A DNA stretch of 64,000 nt from NCBI GenBank assembly GCA_942493075.1, contig OW818681.1:2666001-2730000 (forward strand). Direction: 5' to 3'. This document shows positions 26,262 to 34,220 of the stretch, in pieces. Position 1 is the stretch's first letter, and each line of letters starts with the position of its first letter. The position numbers and the translations under genes are program-made. The stretch is from JBBQYD01 sp942493075 (lineage in GTDB: Bacteria > Verrucomicrobiota > Verrucomicrobiia > Limisphaerales > UBA8199). The notes under the pieces were generated by a model. That model was not told the DNA's origin, did not search any database, and worked only from the letters and a program-made list of their open reading frames with translations.

Positions 26262-28398
26262 ACCTACAGCTCCTGAAACAGCGGAACCGTTTGTTGCCAT
26301 CCCTCGCGCGTTAAGCCCGTTGGATCAGAAAATCGTCACCCACTTCCCAGGTCTGGTTGTGCGCAAAGACCTGACAAACGGTTTGAAGCAAAATGCCGTC
26401 GTTCCCACCTATGTCTTGGAATACCTGCTGGGCCAACATTGCGCGACCGACGACAATGCTGTCATCAAGTCGGGGCTCGAATCCGTTCAGAAAATCCTCG
26501 CCAGGCATTATGTGCATCGGAATCAGGCCCAGTTGGTGAAGTCCACCATCAAAGAAAAGGGGCGGCACAAAGTCATCGACAAACTAACGGTTGAACTTAA
26601 CGACAAGGGTGGCTTTTACGAAGCCCAGTTCACAAATCTCGGACTCAAGAAAGTGCCGGTCTCGGATGACTATGTTCGCCGCTTCCCCAAGCTTTTGGTG
26701 GGCGGCATTTGGTGCATCACCGATGTGACCTACGACGTCATTGAAGATCCCAAGACCAGTCCGTGGCAGATCGACACGCTCAAGCCGATCCAAGTGGCCA
26801 GCGTGGATTACGACGCATTCCTGAAAGGCCGGGCTCAGTTCAGCACTGAGGAGTGGATGGATGTGCTTATGCAGAGCATGGGGTTCAATCCCGAGATGTT
26901 CGGCCGTCGCGCGAAACTCCTGACGTTGGTTCGCCTCATCCCGTATTGCGAGCGCAATTACAACCTCCTCGAACTGGGGCCGAAAGGCACGGGCAAGTCT
27001 CATATATACGCGGAGTTCTCGCCCCACGGCATGCTCATTTCCGGCTCGGAAGTGACCGCTCCCAAGCTCTTTGTCAACAATGCCAGCAACAAGACCGGGC
27101 TCGTTGAAGTCTGGGATTGCATCTGCTTCGATGAATTTGCGGGCAAGGACAAGAAGGTGGATAAAACGCTCGTGGACATCATGAAGAACTATATGGCCAA
27201 CCGCACCTTCTCCCGTGGAGTCGGACAGCATACGGCCGAGGCATCCATGGTCTTCATGGGCAATACCAAGAAATCGGTGGCCTGGATGCTCAAGCATTCG
27301 AATTTCTTTGAGCCACTCCCGGACAAATACATCGATTCTGCATTTCTGGACCGCATTCACGCTTATAACCCCGGGTGGGAGGTGGCGCCCATTCGCCATG
27401 AACTGTTCACCAACGGCTACGGTTTTGTTGTCGATTACATTTCCGAAGTCCTGAAACACTTGCGGACAGAAGATTACACGGGCACCTACAAGAAGCATTT
27501 TGAGGTCACGTCCGAGGTTTCAACCCGTGACCAAACCGGCTTCGAGAAGACCTTTTCCGGGCTAATGAAGATCCTTTTCCCTGACGGCAACTGCACCCCA
27601 AAAGAGACCGAGGAATTGCTTTCATTTGCAATGGAGTGCCGGCGACGTGTGCGCGAGCACATCCTGCGTATCGATGATACGTTTAAACGGCACGAGTTCA
27701 TATACAGGTCTCTCCCTGCCGGAGTTTCGGTCACCGTGCTTACGCCTGAAGAATTCCAATATCCGATGTTCGCGAAACCACGGCTTACCCCGAAGGCCGA
27801 GCAGGGCGGCCCTGACGCGGAAGCCCCTCAGGCGGATGCGGTGGCTTCCACTGCGGGCGTTCCAGAGCCTGCCCCAAGAGCGGAGCCTGAAACCGGCCAT
27901 CGTGTGGTTTCAGAAAACAGCAAAGGGGTGAGTTTTCGTCAACTTTTTGCCGGCCACCTTTGTGACGCGAGGCAGATAAAAGTTTCTGACCCCTACATCC
28001 GCGCCTTTTACCAGGTGCGGAACTTCATGGAGTTCGTCCAACTTGTCCACGAACTCACTCCGGACGGTGAGGAAACCAAGATTTTGCTCACCACAAAAAG
28101 CGACCCCGAACGGGCGGTGGAGCAGGATGAGAATCTGAAAAAGATTCAGGATTCGTGCGCGGGTTCGCGGGTGACGGTTGAATTCTCCTATGACAACGGC
28201 GAGACCTTTCACGCCCGAAGTATCACTACTGAGACGGGATGGAAAATCAGTTTGGACCGAGGCTTGGATATCTTCCAACGCTACGATATCGATCCATTTA
28301 ATCTCGTAGCGGCGGTGCAGGAGGAGCGCCTGACGAAGGCTTTTGAGGTCACCTATATCCGCCTGAAGGATCCCACGAACAAAAAGACTGGAAACTGA
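26251..28398 (+). CDS. brxL: BrxL-like AAA+ protein with MIT_C/PLD-like C-terminus
   Basis: 715 residues. The N-terminal half and AAA+ core match BrxL: HFPGLVVRKDLTN, Walker A GPKGTGKSH (243-251), Walker B CICFDEFAGK (~289), sensor VFMGNTKKS. Instead of a clear Lon protease domain, the C-terminus after a proline/alanine-rich linker (~510-555) has a domain with VSDPYIRAFYQ (~578) and FHARSITTETGWKISL...RGLDIFQRYD (~652-677), resembling the MIT_C phospholipase-D-like fold. BrxL forms DNA-translocating hexamers in BREX. Start 26251 overlaps pglZ by 11 bases; longer upstream frame is antisense-quality. Last of the BREX-type core genes in the operon. Confidence 0.82.
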   Translation: MNTEPTAPETAEPFVAIPRALSPLDQKIVTHFPGLVVRKDLTNGLKQNAVVPTYVLEYLLGQHCATDDNAVIKSGLESVQKILARHYVHRNQAQLVKSTIKEKGRHKVIDKLTVELNDKGGFYEAQFTNLGLKKVPVSDDYVRRFPKLLVGGIWCITDVTYDVIEDPKTSPWQIDTLKPIQVASVDYDAFLKGRAQFSTEEWMDVLMQSMGFNPEMFGRRAKLLTLVRLIPYCERNYNLLELGPKGTGKSHIYAEFSPHGMLISGSEVTAPKLFVNNASNKTGLVEVWDCICFDEFAGKDKKVDKTLVDIMKNYMANRTFSRGVGQHTAEASMVFMGNTKKSVAWMLKHSNFFEPLPDKYIDSAFLDRIHAYNPGWEVAPIRHELFTNGYGFVVDYISEVLKHLRTEDYTGTYKKHFEVTSEVSTRDQTGFEKTFSGLMKILFPDGNCTPKETEELLSFAMECRRRVREHILRIDDTFKRHEFIYRSLPAGVSVTVLTPEEFQYPMFAKPRLTPKAEQGGPDAEAPQADAVASTAGVPEPAPRAEPETGHRVVSENSKGVSFRQLFAGHLCDARQIKVSDPYIRAFYQVRNFMEFVQLVHELTPDGEETKILLTTKSDPERAVEQDENLKKIQDSCAGSRVTVEFSYDNGETFHARSITTETGWKISLDRGLDIFQRYDIDPFNLVAAVQEERLTKAFEVTYIRLKDPTNKKTGN

Positions 28399-28407
28399 AC
28401 TGCCACG

Positions 28408-29616
28408 GTGAAAACCATTTCCTCGAAAAAGAAGCTAATAGGTCCGGGCCCGAAAGCATCTGCGGTCGAAAAGCAGCAGATCGTTCTGTTGGCGGTCACC
28501 GGCATGACTCCTGCCGTGCTAACCGAAACTGTCTGGGCGCTGGCCAAGAATCAAACGCCTTCGATTATTCCAAACCGCGTCGTTGTGGTAACAACCAAGC
28601 GCGGCAAGGAGCATTTAGAGCGCGACCTCCTGGCAACTCGCGGTGAAGGCCAGGAAAGCCTCTGGCAATTGTTGCGCAGTGAAATACTGGGCCAGTCGGT
28701 TAATGCTGCAGGGTTGTTGAACTTGGATCCCATCCGCGAAATCAGCACCCCGAATCCTCGCACGGGACGAAGCGAGCCGCTGGAGGACTTTCGTTCCTCA
28801 GACGACAATGCGGCCATGGCCGATTACGTTCTGGAGCAGGTGCGAGGTTTCGTCGAAACGCCTGGTGTCCATCTGATTACCTCCATTGCTGGCGGGCGCA
28901 AAACCCTTGGAGCGCTTCTGTACGCCTGCATGTCGCTGATCGGCCGGGAAACCGATCGCCTTACCCATGTGCTGGTTGATGAGCCGTTCGATAGCCCTCA
29001 GTTGGACCCGCGGTTTTACTTTCCTGAGCAACAGGAGCAGCAGCTAAAATTAAACGGCAAGACGTTCATTGCCAAGCAGGCTGAAATTGATCTTGGTGAC
29101 ATACCTTTTGTCCCGCTCCGCAACCTTTTCGAGCGCGACCTAATCAAAAAACCGTGTTCCTTCACTGAGTTGGTAGATCGCTGCCGACGCAAGGTGAACC
29201 TGGCTGCCAAGCGCAATGTGAAACTAACCATCTGGCGGAGTCGCCGGGAAATGGAAGTCAATGGAGTGTCGATCCATACATCAAACGTTCAGCAAGTCCT
29301 TATGCTCTTTCTGGCAGACCCCGCCGCGGCACCGGCCTGCGCACAAATCACGAAATTCGCCAGCGCTATCGAGCCGCTCCGGGACTTTGCCAAGAAACTC
29401 TACGCCCAGCGGAAGCCGAACGATTTTCGAGATTGGCGGGGCGAAGCGCTGATCGCGAACGATTTTGACGACCAGAATCTTAGGCGGTCTTTGAGCGAGC
29501 TAAAGGACAAGCTTCGCACCGCAGGCAATGAAGCGGAAGCACTAGTCCGCGCCCTTCCTGAGAAGGGGCGGTTCTCATTGGATCTGCCTCCAACAGCGAT
29601 CACAGTGAAGGATTGA
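28408..29616 (+). CDS. CARF-domain protein, NE0113 type, with C-terminal extension
   Basis: A 402-aa protein. Residues ~25-240 match the NE0113 CARF/ring-nuclease group: VLLAVTGMTPAVLTETVWAL (~28-45), VVVTTKRGKEHLERDLL and HLITSIAGGRKTLGALLYAC (~153-172). The C-terminal ~150 residues include a winged-helix-like RREMEVNGVSIHTSNVQQVLMLF and a helical tail. CARF domains bind cyclic oligoadenylates made by type III CRISPR; no CRISPR array or cas gene is in this window. Starts with GTG ten bases after brxL, so it is in the operon. It may sense or degrade a nucleotide signal, possibly that of the nearby CBASS; inferred. Confidence 0.75.
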   Translation: MKTISSKKKLIGPGPKASAVEKQQIVLLAVTGMTPAVLTETVWALAKNQTPSIIPNRVVVVTTKRGKEHLERDLLATRGEGQESLWQLLRSEILGQSVNAAGLLNLDPIREISTPNPRTGRSEPLEDFRSSDDNAAMADYVLEQVRGFVETPGVHLITSIAGGRKTLGALLYACMSLIGRETDRLTHVLVDEPFDSPQLDPRFYFPEQQEQQLKLNGKTFIAKQAEIDLGDIPFVPLRNLFERDLIKKPCSFTELVDRCRRKVNLAAKRNVKLTIWRSRREMEVNGVSIHTSNVQQVLMLFLADPAAAPACAQITKFASAIEPLRDFAKKLYAQRKPNDFRDWRGEALIANDFDDQNLRRSLSELKDKLRTAGNEAEALVRALPEKGRFSLDLPPTAITVKD

Positions 29617-29643
29617 TGATGGCGGTACCTGAGGCTTGGCCTC

Positions 29644-29853
29644 GTGGAATTTTACGCGCGAATTAGTAATGGTGACGTTGCTCCCGAGGCGGGAGTTCCA
29701 ATTCAAGCTGAGGGTCCGCCACGTAATGGCGAGTGGGATCCTTTCTTCAGGTTTCCAGTGCACCCATTCGAACTCTGTTCCCGCCTGGAGCAGCCTCTTT
29801 ACGAAAGAATATTTGCGGATGTCGCGGCAACAATCACCGATGCGGTTGTGTAA
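29644..29853 (+). CDS. Small protein at the operon end, unknown
   Basis: A 69-aa frame with a GTG start 28 bases after the CARF gene: MEFYARISNGDVAP..., then FRFPVHPFELCSRLEQPLYE and a helix RIFADVAATITDAV. The composition is protein-like and the strand fits the operon. No family recognised and no strong ribosome site; it could be noise. Confidence 0.35.
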   Translation: MEFYARISNGDVAPEAGVPIQAEGPPRNGEWDPFFRFPVHPFELCSRLEQPLYERIFADVAATITDAVV

Positions 29854-29958
29854 ACCGCAATCTCCGATTAGTTCGGCTTTCCCAACCCGGCCGAATCGCT
29901 TCAGGCTGGTCTCCTCCCTAAAGTAATTTCATCGGAAGATCGCGACGTAGATTAAGGC

Positions 29959-29978
29959 CGACGTTCGCGGACGTCCCG
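29959..29978. promoter_or_regulatory. GACGTC-doublet operator-like element, copy 2
   Basis: CGACGTTCGCGGACGTCC: GACGTT at 29960-29965 and GACGTC at 29970-29975, starts 10 bases apart, same arrangement as copies 1 and 3. It lies 53 bases before the start of the YbjN-like gene and downstream of the BREX-like operon, where a promoter for the second unit is expected. Confidence 0.6.
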
Positions 29979-30030
29979 AAATCCGCGCACGAGCGACTAT
30001 TCTCCTATTCTGCTCTCAAGAAAGAAGACC

Positions 30031-30546
30031 ATGAATCGCTCAACACTGTTCGACGAAGTGAAAAGCTGGCTTGAAGCAGAACAACTGGCCTTCATCGCCA
30101 ACGATGAAGAAGCCGACTTTGAGGTCCGAATGAACCTTGAAACTGGCCTGTTCCAAATCCGCCTGCTCTGTGAGGAGTCACCGGCGACACTGCAAGTCAT
30201 GTGCGCACTTCCGGTGAAAGTGCCGAAAGAGAAAATCCCAGCAGCGGGTCTGTTGCTGCATAATCTCAACTTGAGGCTTCGCATGGGTGCATTTCATTTG
30301 GTTCAGGATGAGCGCGTCGTCACTTTCAGGCTGGCGTTTCCTATCCGCACAGATTCTGATTTAAGAAACCAGTTTAGCGAAGCCTTCGGTATCGCCCTTA
30401 GCACCATGGAAGACAAGCTTCAGCCCTTGGCGTTGTTTCTCTGTTCCACGGAAGAGGCGCGGTCCGTGGTGGCGAAACTTGCGTCGGCTGAGGAGTCTCT
30501 TGGTGAGACCTCACGCCTGCCCTTGGGGAGGCTGAAATTTAACTGA
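30031..30546 (+). CDS. YbjN-like protein
   Basis: A 171-aa protein resembling the YbjN / type III secretion chaperone-like fold: LFDEVKSWLEAEQLAFIANDEE, then alternating strands DFEVRMNLETGLFQIRLLCE, and a helix pair around LLHNLNLRLRMGAFHLVQDER. Such proteins are small cytoplasmic dimers of general chaperone or regulatory role. AGAAAGAAG lies just before the ATG. It is the first gene of a three-gene unit behind operator copy 2. The link to defence is positional only. Confidence 0.55.
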   Translation: MNRSTLFDEVKSWLEAEQLAFIANDEEADFEVRMNLETGLFQIRLLCEESPATLQVMCALPVKVPKEKIPAAGLLLHNLNLRLRMGAFHLVQDERVVTFRLAFPIRTDSDLRNQFSEAFGIALSTMEDKLQPLALFLCSTEEARSVVAKLASAEESLGETSRLPLGRLKFN

Positions 30547-30578
30547 AACCTACGAGCAGCGCTGGAAACACTAATTGT

Positions 30579-31790
30579 ATGAATACCGACATTATCATTT
30601 GCCCAAATTGCAAAACCGAAATCCCACTCACTGAGGCCATGGCCCACCAGGTCCGTGAACAGATGCAATCAGAATTTGCCAGCAAGCTCGCCGCGGAGCG
30701 CGCGACAATCCAGGTCGAAGCAAATGAGGAAGCCAAAGGCCGCCTGACGGTCGAAATGCAAGACCTCCGCAACCAACTTGCCGATCGCCAGAAAAAACTG
30801 GTCGAGTCCCAGGCGGCCGAACTGCAGTTGCGCCAGCAGCAACGGGACGTGGAGAACCGAGCTGCGCAGTTGGACCTCGAGATTGCCCGCAAGTTGGCCG
30901 TCGAGAAGGATACAATTCGTCAGCAAGCCATGGAAAAGGCTACCGAAGCTGAACGCCTTAAAATAGCTGACAAAGAGAACATCATTAAAGGGCTGCAAGA
31001 TCAGATCGCCCAACTCCAGCAGCGTGCCGAGCAGGGCTCCATGCAATTGCAGGGAGAAACGCTGGAACTCGACCTCGAAGCCCATCTGAGACTGGCCTTT
31101 CGCTTTGATGATGTGTCGGAGGTCAAAAAGGGACAACGTGGGGCTGATGTCCACCATCTTGTTCGCACGACCAGTGGTTTGGATTGCGGTGCCATTCTAT
31201 GGGAAGCGAAGCGCGCCAGGAACTGGTCGGCCGATTGGACGGAAAAGCTTAAGGAAGACCAGCGGGAAGCAAAGGCGGACCTGGCAGTGGTTGTGACAAC
31301 CTGCCCGCCTGAAGGCCTGAGGGGCATCGGCCAGGTAGATGGCGTATGGGTGTGTGAGCCTCCGTTTGCCTTGGGGCTCGCTGCGGCGTTACGACAGGGT
31401 CTTGTCACCACCGCCGCGCAACGGCTGCAACAAGCCAATCGCGCCGACAAAATGGTCATGCTCTACGACCATCTGTGCGGCGTGGAGTTCCGGCAGCACA
31501 TCGAAGCAATCGTGGAGTCCTTCCTGGGCCTCAAGGAACAACTCGACGCCGAACGGCGCGCCTTTGCACGCCAGTGGAAAGAACGGGAACAGCAACTCGA
31601 AAAGGCTATCACGCACACCGCGATGCTGTATGGCGGTGTGCAGGGGATTGCCGGCCGCGAGGCTCTCCCGGAAATCAAAACACTGCAATTGGACGGCGAC
31701 GATACGGCCAAAACGCTTGAGAGACGACACTCGAATGAATGCGATAATGATTCTGCAACCATACCAGCACGCCGGAATGTGGGTCTTTGA
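30579..31790 (+). CDS. DUF2130 coiled-coil protein with nuclease-like domain
   Basis: 403 residues starting MNTDIIICPNCKTEIPLTEA (a CxxC zinc knuckle), followed by a long coiled coil (~25-155) and a domain with LDLEAHLRLAFRFDDVSEV, then GADVHHLV...GLDCGAILWEAKRARNW and ADLAVVVTTCPPEG. This is the DUF2130 layout; the D...E-x-K arrangement (around GAILWEAKRA) suggests a PD-(D/E)XK-like nuclease fold. DUF2130 proteins occur in many bacteria and in defence islands; the function is not established. It overlaps the next gene by 56 bases. Confidence 0.75.
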   Translation: MNTDIIICPNCKTEIPLTEAMAHQVREQMQSEFASKLAAERATIQVEANEEAKGRLTVEMQDLRNQLADRQKKLVESQAAELQLRQQQRDVENRAAQLDLEIARKLAVEKDTIRQQAMEKATEAERLKIADKENIIKGLQDQIAQLQQRAEQGSMQLQGETLELDLEAHLRLAFRFDDVSEVKKGQRGADVHHLVRTTSGLDCGAILWEAKRARNWSADWTEKLKEDQREAKADLAVVVTTCPPEGLRGIGQVDGVWVCEPPFALGLAAALRQGLVTTAAQRLQQANRADKMVMLYDHLCGVEFRQHIEAIVESFLGLKEQLDAERRAFARQWKEREQQLEKAITHTAMLYGGVQGIAGREALPEIKTLQLDGDDTAKTLERRHSNECDNDSATIPARRNVGL

Positions 31791-32085
31791 CGATCCTGAC
31801 AAGGGCCTTTGCAAGGAGCCCTTCGTCAGTGGCATTGATGTGATGATCAACCGGGTCACAGAGGTCATACCCAATGCAAAGTCGGGCTTTAGGCTCCTGT
31901 TCTCGCCAACGCCATTTCCCGGTTACCAGATAAAGCTAGAGTGGCGCCGACCGGAACACGGGGGGAATTGGTATTATTGTCCCCAACTTGAAATGGAGGG
32001 ATGGTTGTGCCCGGCGCTGTTTCGGTATTTTTCGGAGGCTCCGCCTCAGCTTTATGCTAAAGCGGAATCCGCCCCGGGTAGTTAA
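31735..32085 (+). CDS. DUF6717 family protein
   Basis: A 116-aa protein with the compact DUF6717 pattern: MILQPYQHAGMWVFDDPDKG, EPFVSGIDVMINRVTEVIP, GFRLLFSPTPFPGYQIKLEW and MEGWLCPALFRYF. Function unknown. It starts inside the end of the DUF2130 gene (start 31735, or 31747), so translation is probably coupled. Its stop overlaps the stop of the convergent HEPN-like gene. Confidence 0.65.
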   Translation: MNAIMILQPYQHAGMWVFDDPDKGLCKEPFVSGIDVMINRVTEVIPNAKSGFRLLFSPTPFPGYQIKLEWRRPEHGGNWYYCPQLEMEGWLCPALFRYFSEAPPQLYAKAESAPGS

Positions 32086-33854
32086 ACGCCAAGCAGCTTC
32101 TTAACCTGGGGAACTAGACCCGGTTGGCGCTGTTCATGATTGGAAGGGTATTCGCGGAGGAGAACCGCCTCCTTGCCATCCTTTATGTGGATTGCATCGT
32201 ACACAAATACCATTTCCCTAAGGCAGGAATCGCAGCGGTTCAAATGCAACCAGGGGTGCAGTGTCAGGGTGGCTCCGTCGGGGGAGAGTAGCTGACAGGC
32301 GGTTTCTGGAACCGATGAGGAGATCATCTGCCTCGGGAGAAACTGTGGGTCGGATCCCGCCATAATCTTACTGAAGTAAACGCACTGCCCGTCCAGGTTA
32401 TCTACAATTTGAACCGGTCGAATCAGGAGGTAATCGGCTAGAGGCTCGATGAACTGAAGCATGCCTTTAACATCAGGCAGATGAAGGTCAAAAAGCCTCT
32501 GGCAACTCTGTTTGTCGCCTTTGAACCCGTGCTCGAGAGAGTTCCTCGTCTGTACGACAGATTTTGAACCTTTTTCGAATATGCCAAGCTTTTGCGCATC
32601 AATGCTCGAGATAAAACTCTTGAAGAAGGAGTCGCCTCTACTCTGCTGCCAAAGTTTCAGAAGAGCCACACAGGCCCTTCCCCAATCTCCCGCGTAGCCA
32701 AACTTCAGCTTCTGAACTAAAGCCTTCAATTCTTCAGGGCATGCCCGTTGCTGGTGCCGAAGCCCGCTTAGGAGGGCGAATACCACGTAGTGGATCAGGA
32801 GGGAATAGAGCTCGAATAAGGTATTCCAACGATCCGTCGGATTTAGTTCCGCTCTCATCGAGCGAAAGCAGTAGGCAATTGGAAACGGGTAGCGGCTTTC
32901 CACGCGCTCGGGTAAGCCGGGCCGGTCCATCGGCAACGGAGGTGTTTCGGAGGCGCAAGCGAAGGTCATTTCGTCGAATCCTTGGTGCAAGAAACTCAGT
33001 GTCGCCTGCGATTTTGTAATACGATTCTGCTCGTGTTGCTTTTGCAGGTTCAATTTCCGCAACTTGAGTTCGAGGTCTTGCTGTTCCGATTCCAAGCTCC
33101 TTAGAACACTCTGCTCGTGCTCCACCTGCCGATGCGCATCTGCGACATAGTTCTTAACGTTATCCTGCATGCGCGAAAGCACTGGAAAATCCCAGATTGC
33201 GGTCGCTGGCTTAGTTGGATGCGCAGTCCTGCTGATCGTTTGCAAGAGGGCTGAAACCGCTTCCAGTGCCTCGGGCCCGAGGCGTGTGCTCAGAATTCTG
33301 GTGCAATCTTGGCATATGTACCCGGCAGTGATCTTCTTCGAGATGTCAGGCTTGTAAGCGCACATGTCGCTTATGCAGCCCCGGCTGTCATTGATGTGAA
33401 TCACTTCACCCATCAACCAAGCTTCGTCCGCTGGCCTGGTGACCAGTTGCATCAGAACGGTATTCAACACGATGTCGTAAGCGACGAAACTCACGACAGG
33501 CAAATCGGAGTAAAACTCCCAATCGTGTGCCGTAATCCAAGCGACGGCTTTTCCGTACGCTGCATGGCTAAACCAGTTGTTTTCAATCGGGTAGTTTAGG
33601 ACCCCTATAAGTAATTGGCATTTGCGACGCTGCCGCTCGGCAGCCAACGCGGCCTCCAGTTCTGACCAAGGGCGAGGCTCTTCGGATGCCGGATTGGTGG
33701 GCAGATCCATGCTGCCAGCCACTTCGAAGCGAAATGATTGCTGCCTGGCCGAGTGGAGAAGAGAGACAGCGCTCTCAATGACGTGGAGCATGTCCGGCGA
33801 CAGGCAAATGATTGTAGTAATGCTCTTCGATTTCATGAATGTTTGCGTGCTCAT
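32082..33854 (-). CDS. Large unknown protein with HEPN-type RNxxxH motif
   Basis: 590 residues, three visible parts. N-terminal ~1-225 has a Rossmann/peptidase-like pattern (ITTIICLSPDMLHVIESAV, CQLLIGVLNYPIENNWFS) and a cysteine group CISDMCAYK...GYICQDC that could bind metal. Next ~235-300 a coiled coil (VEHEQSVLRSLESEQQDLELKL). Then a helical domain with LFELYSLLIHYVVFALLSG and VVQTRNSLEHGFKG (~445-456): R-N-x-x-x-H is the catalytic signature of HEPN RNases. A cysteine pair HLNRCDSCLREM lies near the end. The isolated, opposite-strand position inside the defence cluster suits an abortive-infection RNase; this is inference. AGG precedes the ATG. Confidence 0.6.
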   Translation of the reverse strand: MSTQTFMKSKSITTIICLSPDMLHVIESAVSLLHSARQQSFRFEVAGSMDLPTNPASEEPRPWSELEAALAAERQRRKCQLLIGVLNYPIENNWFSHAAYGKAVAWITAHDWEFYSDLPVVSFVAYDIVLNTVLMQLVTRPADEAWLMGEVIHINDSRGCISDMCAYKPDISKKITAGYICQDCTRILSTRLGPEALEAVSALLQTISRTAHPTKPATAIWDFPVLSRMQDNVKNYVADAHRQVEHEQSVLRSLESEQQDLELKLRKLNLQKQHEQNRITKSQATLSFLHQGFDEMTFACASETPPLPMDRPGLPERVESRYPFPIAYCFRSMRAELNPTDRWNTLFELYSLLIHYVVFALLSGLRHQQRACPEELKALVQKLKFGYAGDWGRACVALLKLWQQSRGDSFFKSFISSIDAQKLGIFEKGSKSVVQTRNSLEHGFKGDKQSCQRLFDLHLPDVKGMLQFIEPLADYLLIRPVQIVDNLDGQCVYFSKIMAGSDPQFLPRQMISSSVPETACQLLSPDGATLTLHPWLHLNRCDSCLREMVFVYDAIHIKDGKEAVLLREYPSNHEQRQPGLVPQVKKLLGV

Positions 33855-34220
33855 CTGCCTATCGTCCGTCGATTCTTAGGATCATTTTACGATTTGTGAA
33901 CGTGAGCCGCATTACTCGCACTTTGGGATGTTACCGAAGCCGAGACTAAGGTAATTTGCCGGCCCGGACTCGACCACAAGCTTGGTTTGTATCGAATCGT
34001 TCACTCCAAACGGGATACTCCGTTGCTGTCCGCCAAGCAACCAAAAGCATTTTCGGCAGCATCCGCCAACCGACGTCTGCGGACGTCTGGTCCTAGGTTA
34101 TTCTCATGAAAAGCATCTAAAGTTTGAACATGAAAACAAACATGAATATGCCAGTCGCCGATGAACTGAAACAATCGGCCTAGTGTGAGGAACCAGGTCA
34201 TAACCGAAACACGGATCGAT
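33855..34220. other. Divergent intergenic region with operator copy 3
   Basis: 366 bases between the HEPN-like gene (minus) and the ARPP-1 gene (plus). Apart from the GACGTC doublet at 34071-34090 I see no gene. An in-frame GTG at 34185 could extend the ARPP-1 protein by 12 residues. Confidence 0.45.
34071..34090. promoter_or_regulatory. GACGTC-doublet operator-like element, copy 3
   Basis: CGACGTCTGCGGACGTCTGG: GACGTC at 34072-34077 and 34082-34087, starts 10 bases apart. It is ~130 bases before the ARPP-1 ATG, the first gene of the unit that ends with the large DUF1998 helicase. Confidence 0.6.

Noticed and set aside
26584..27498. 304-codon minus-strand open frame opposite brxL
   Set aside because: Overlaps the BrxL AAA+ core entirely; no motifs of its own.
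28408..29616. Evidence for a CRISPR-Cas locus from the NE0113-type protein
   Set aside because: No repeat-spacer array and no other cas gene was found anywhere in the window.
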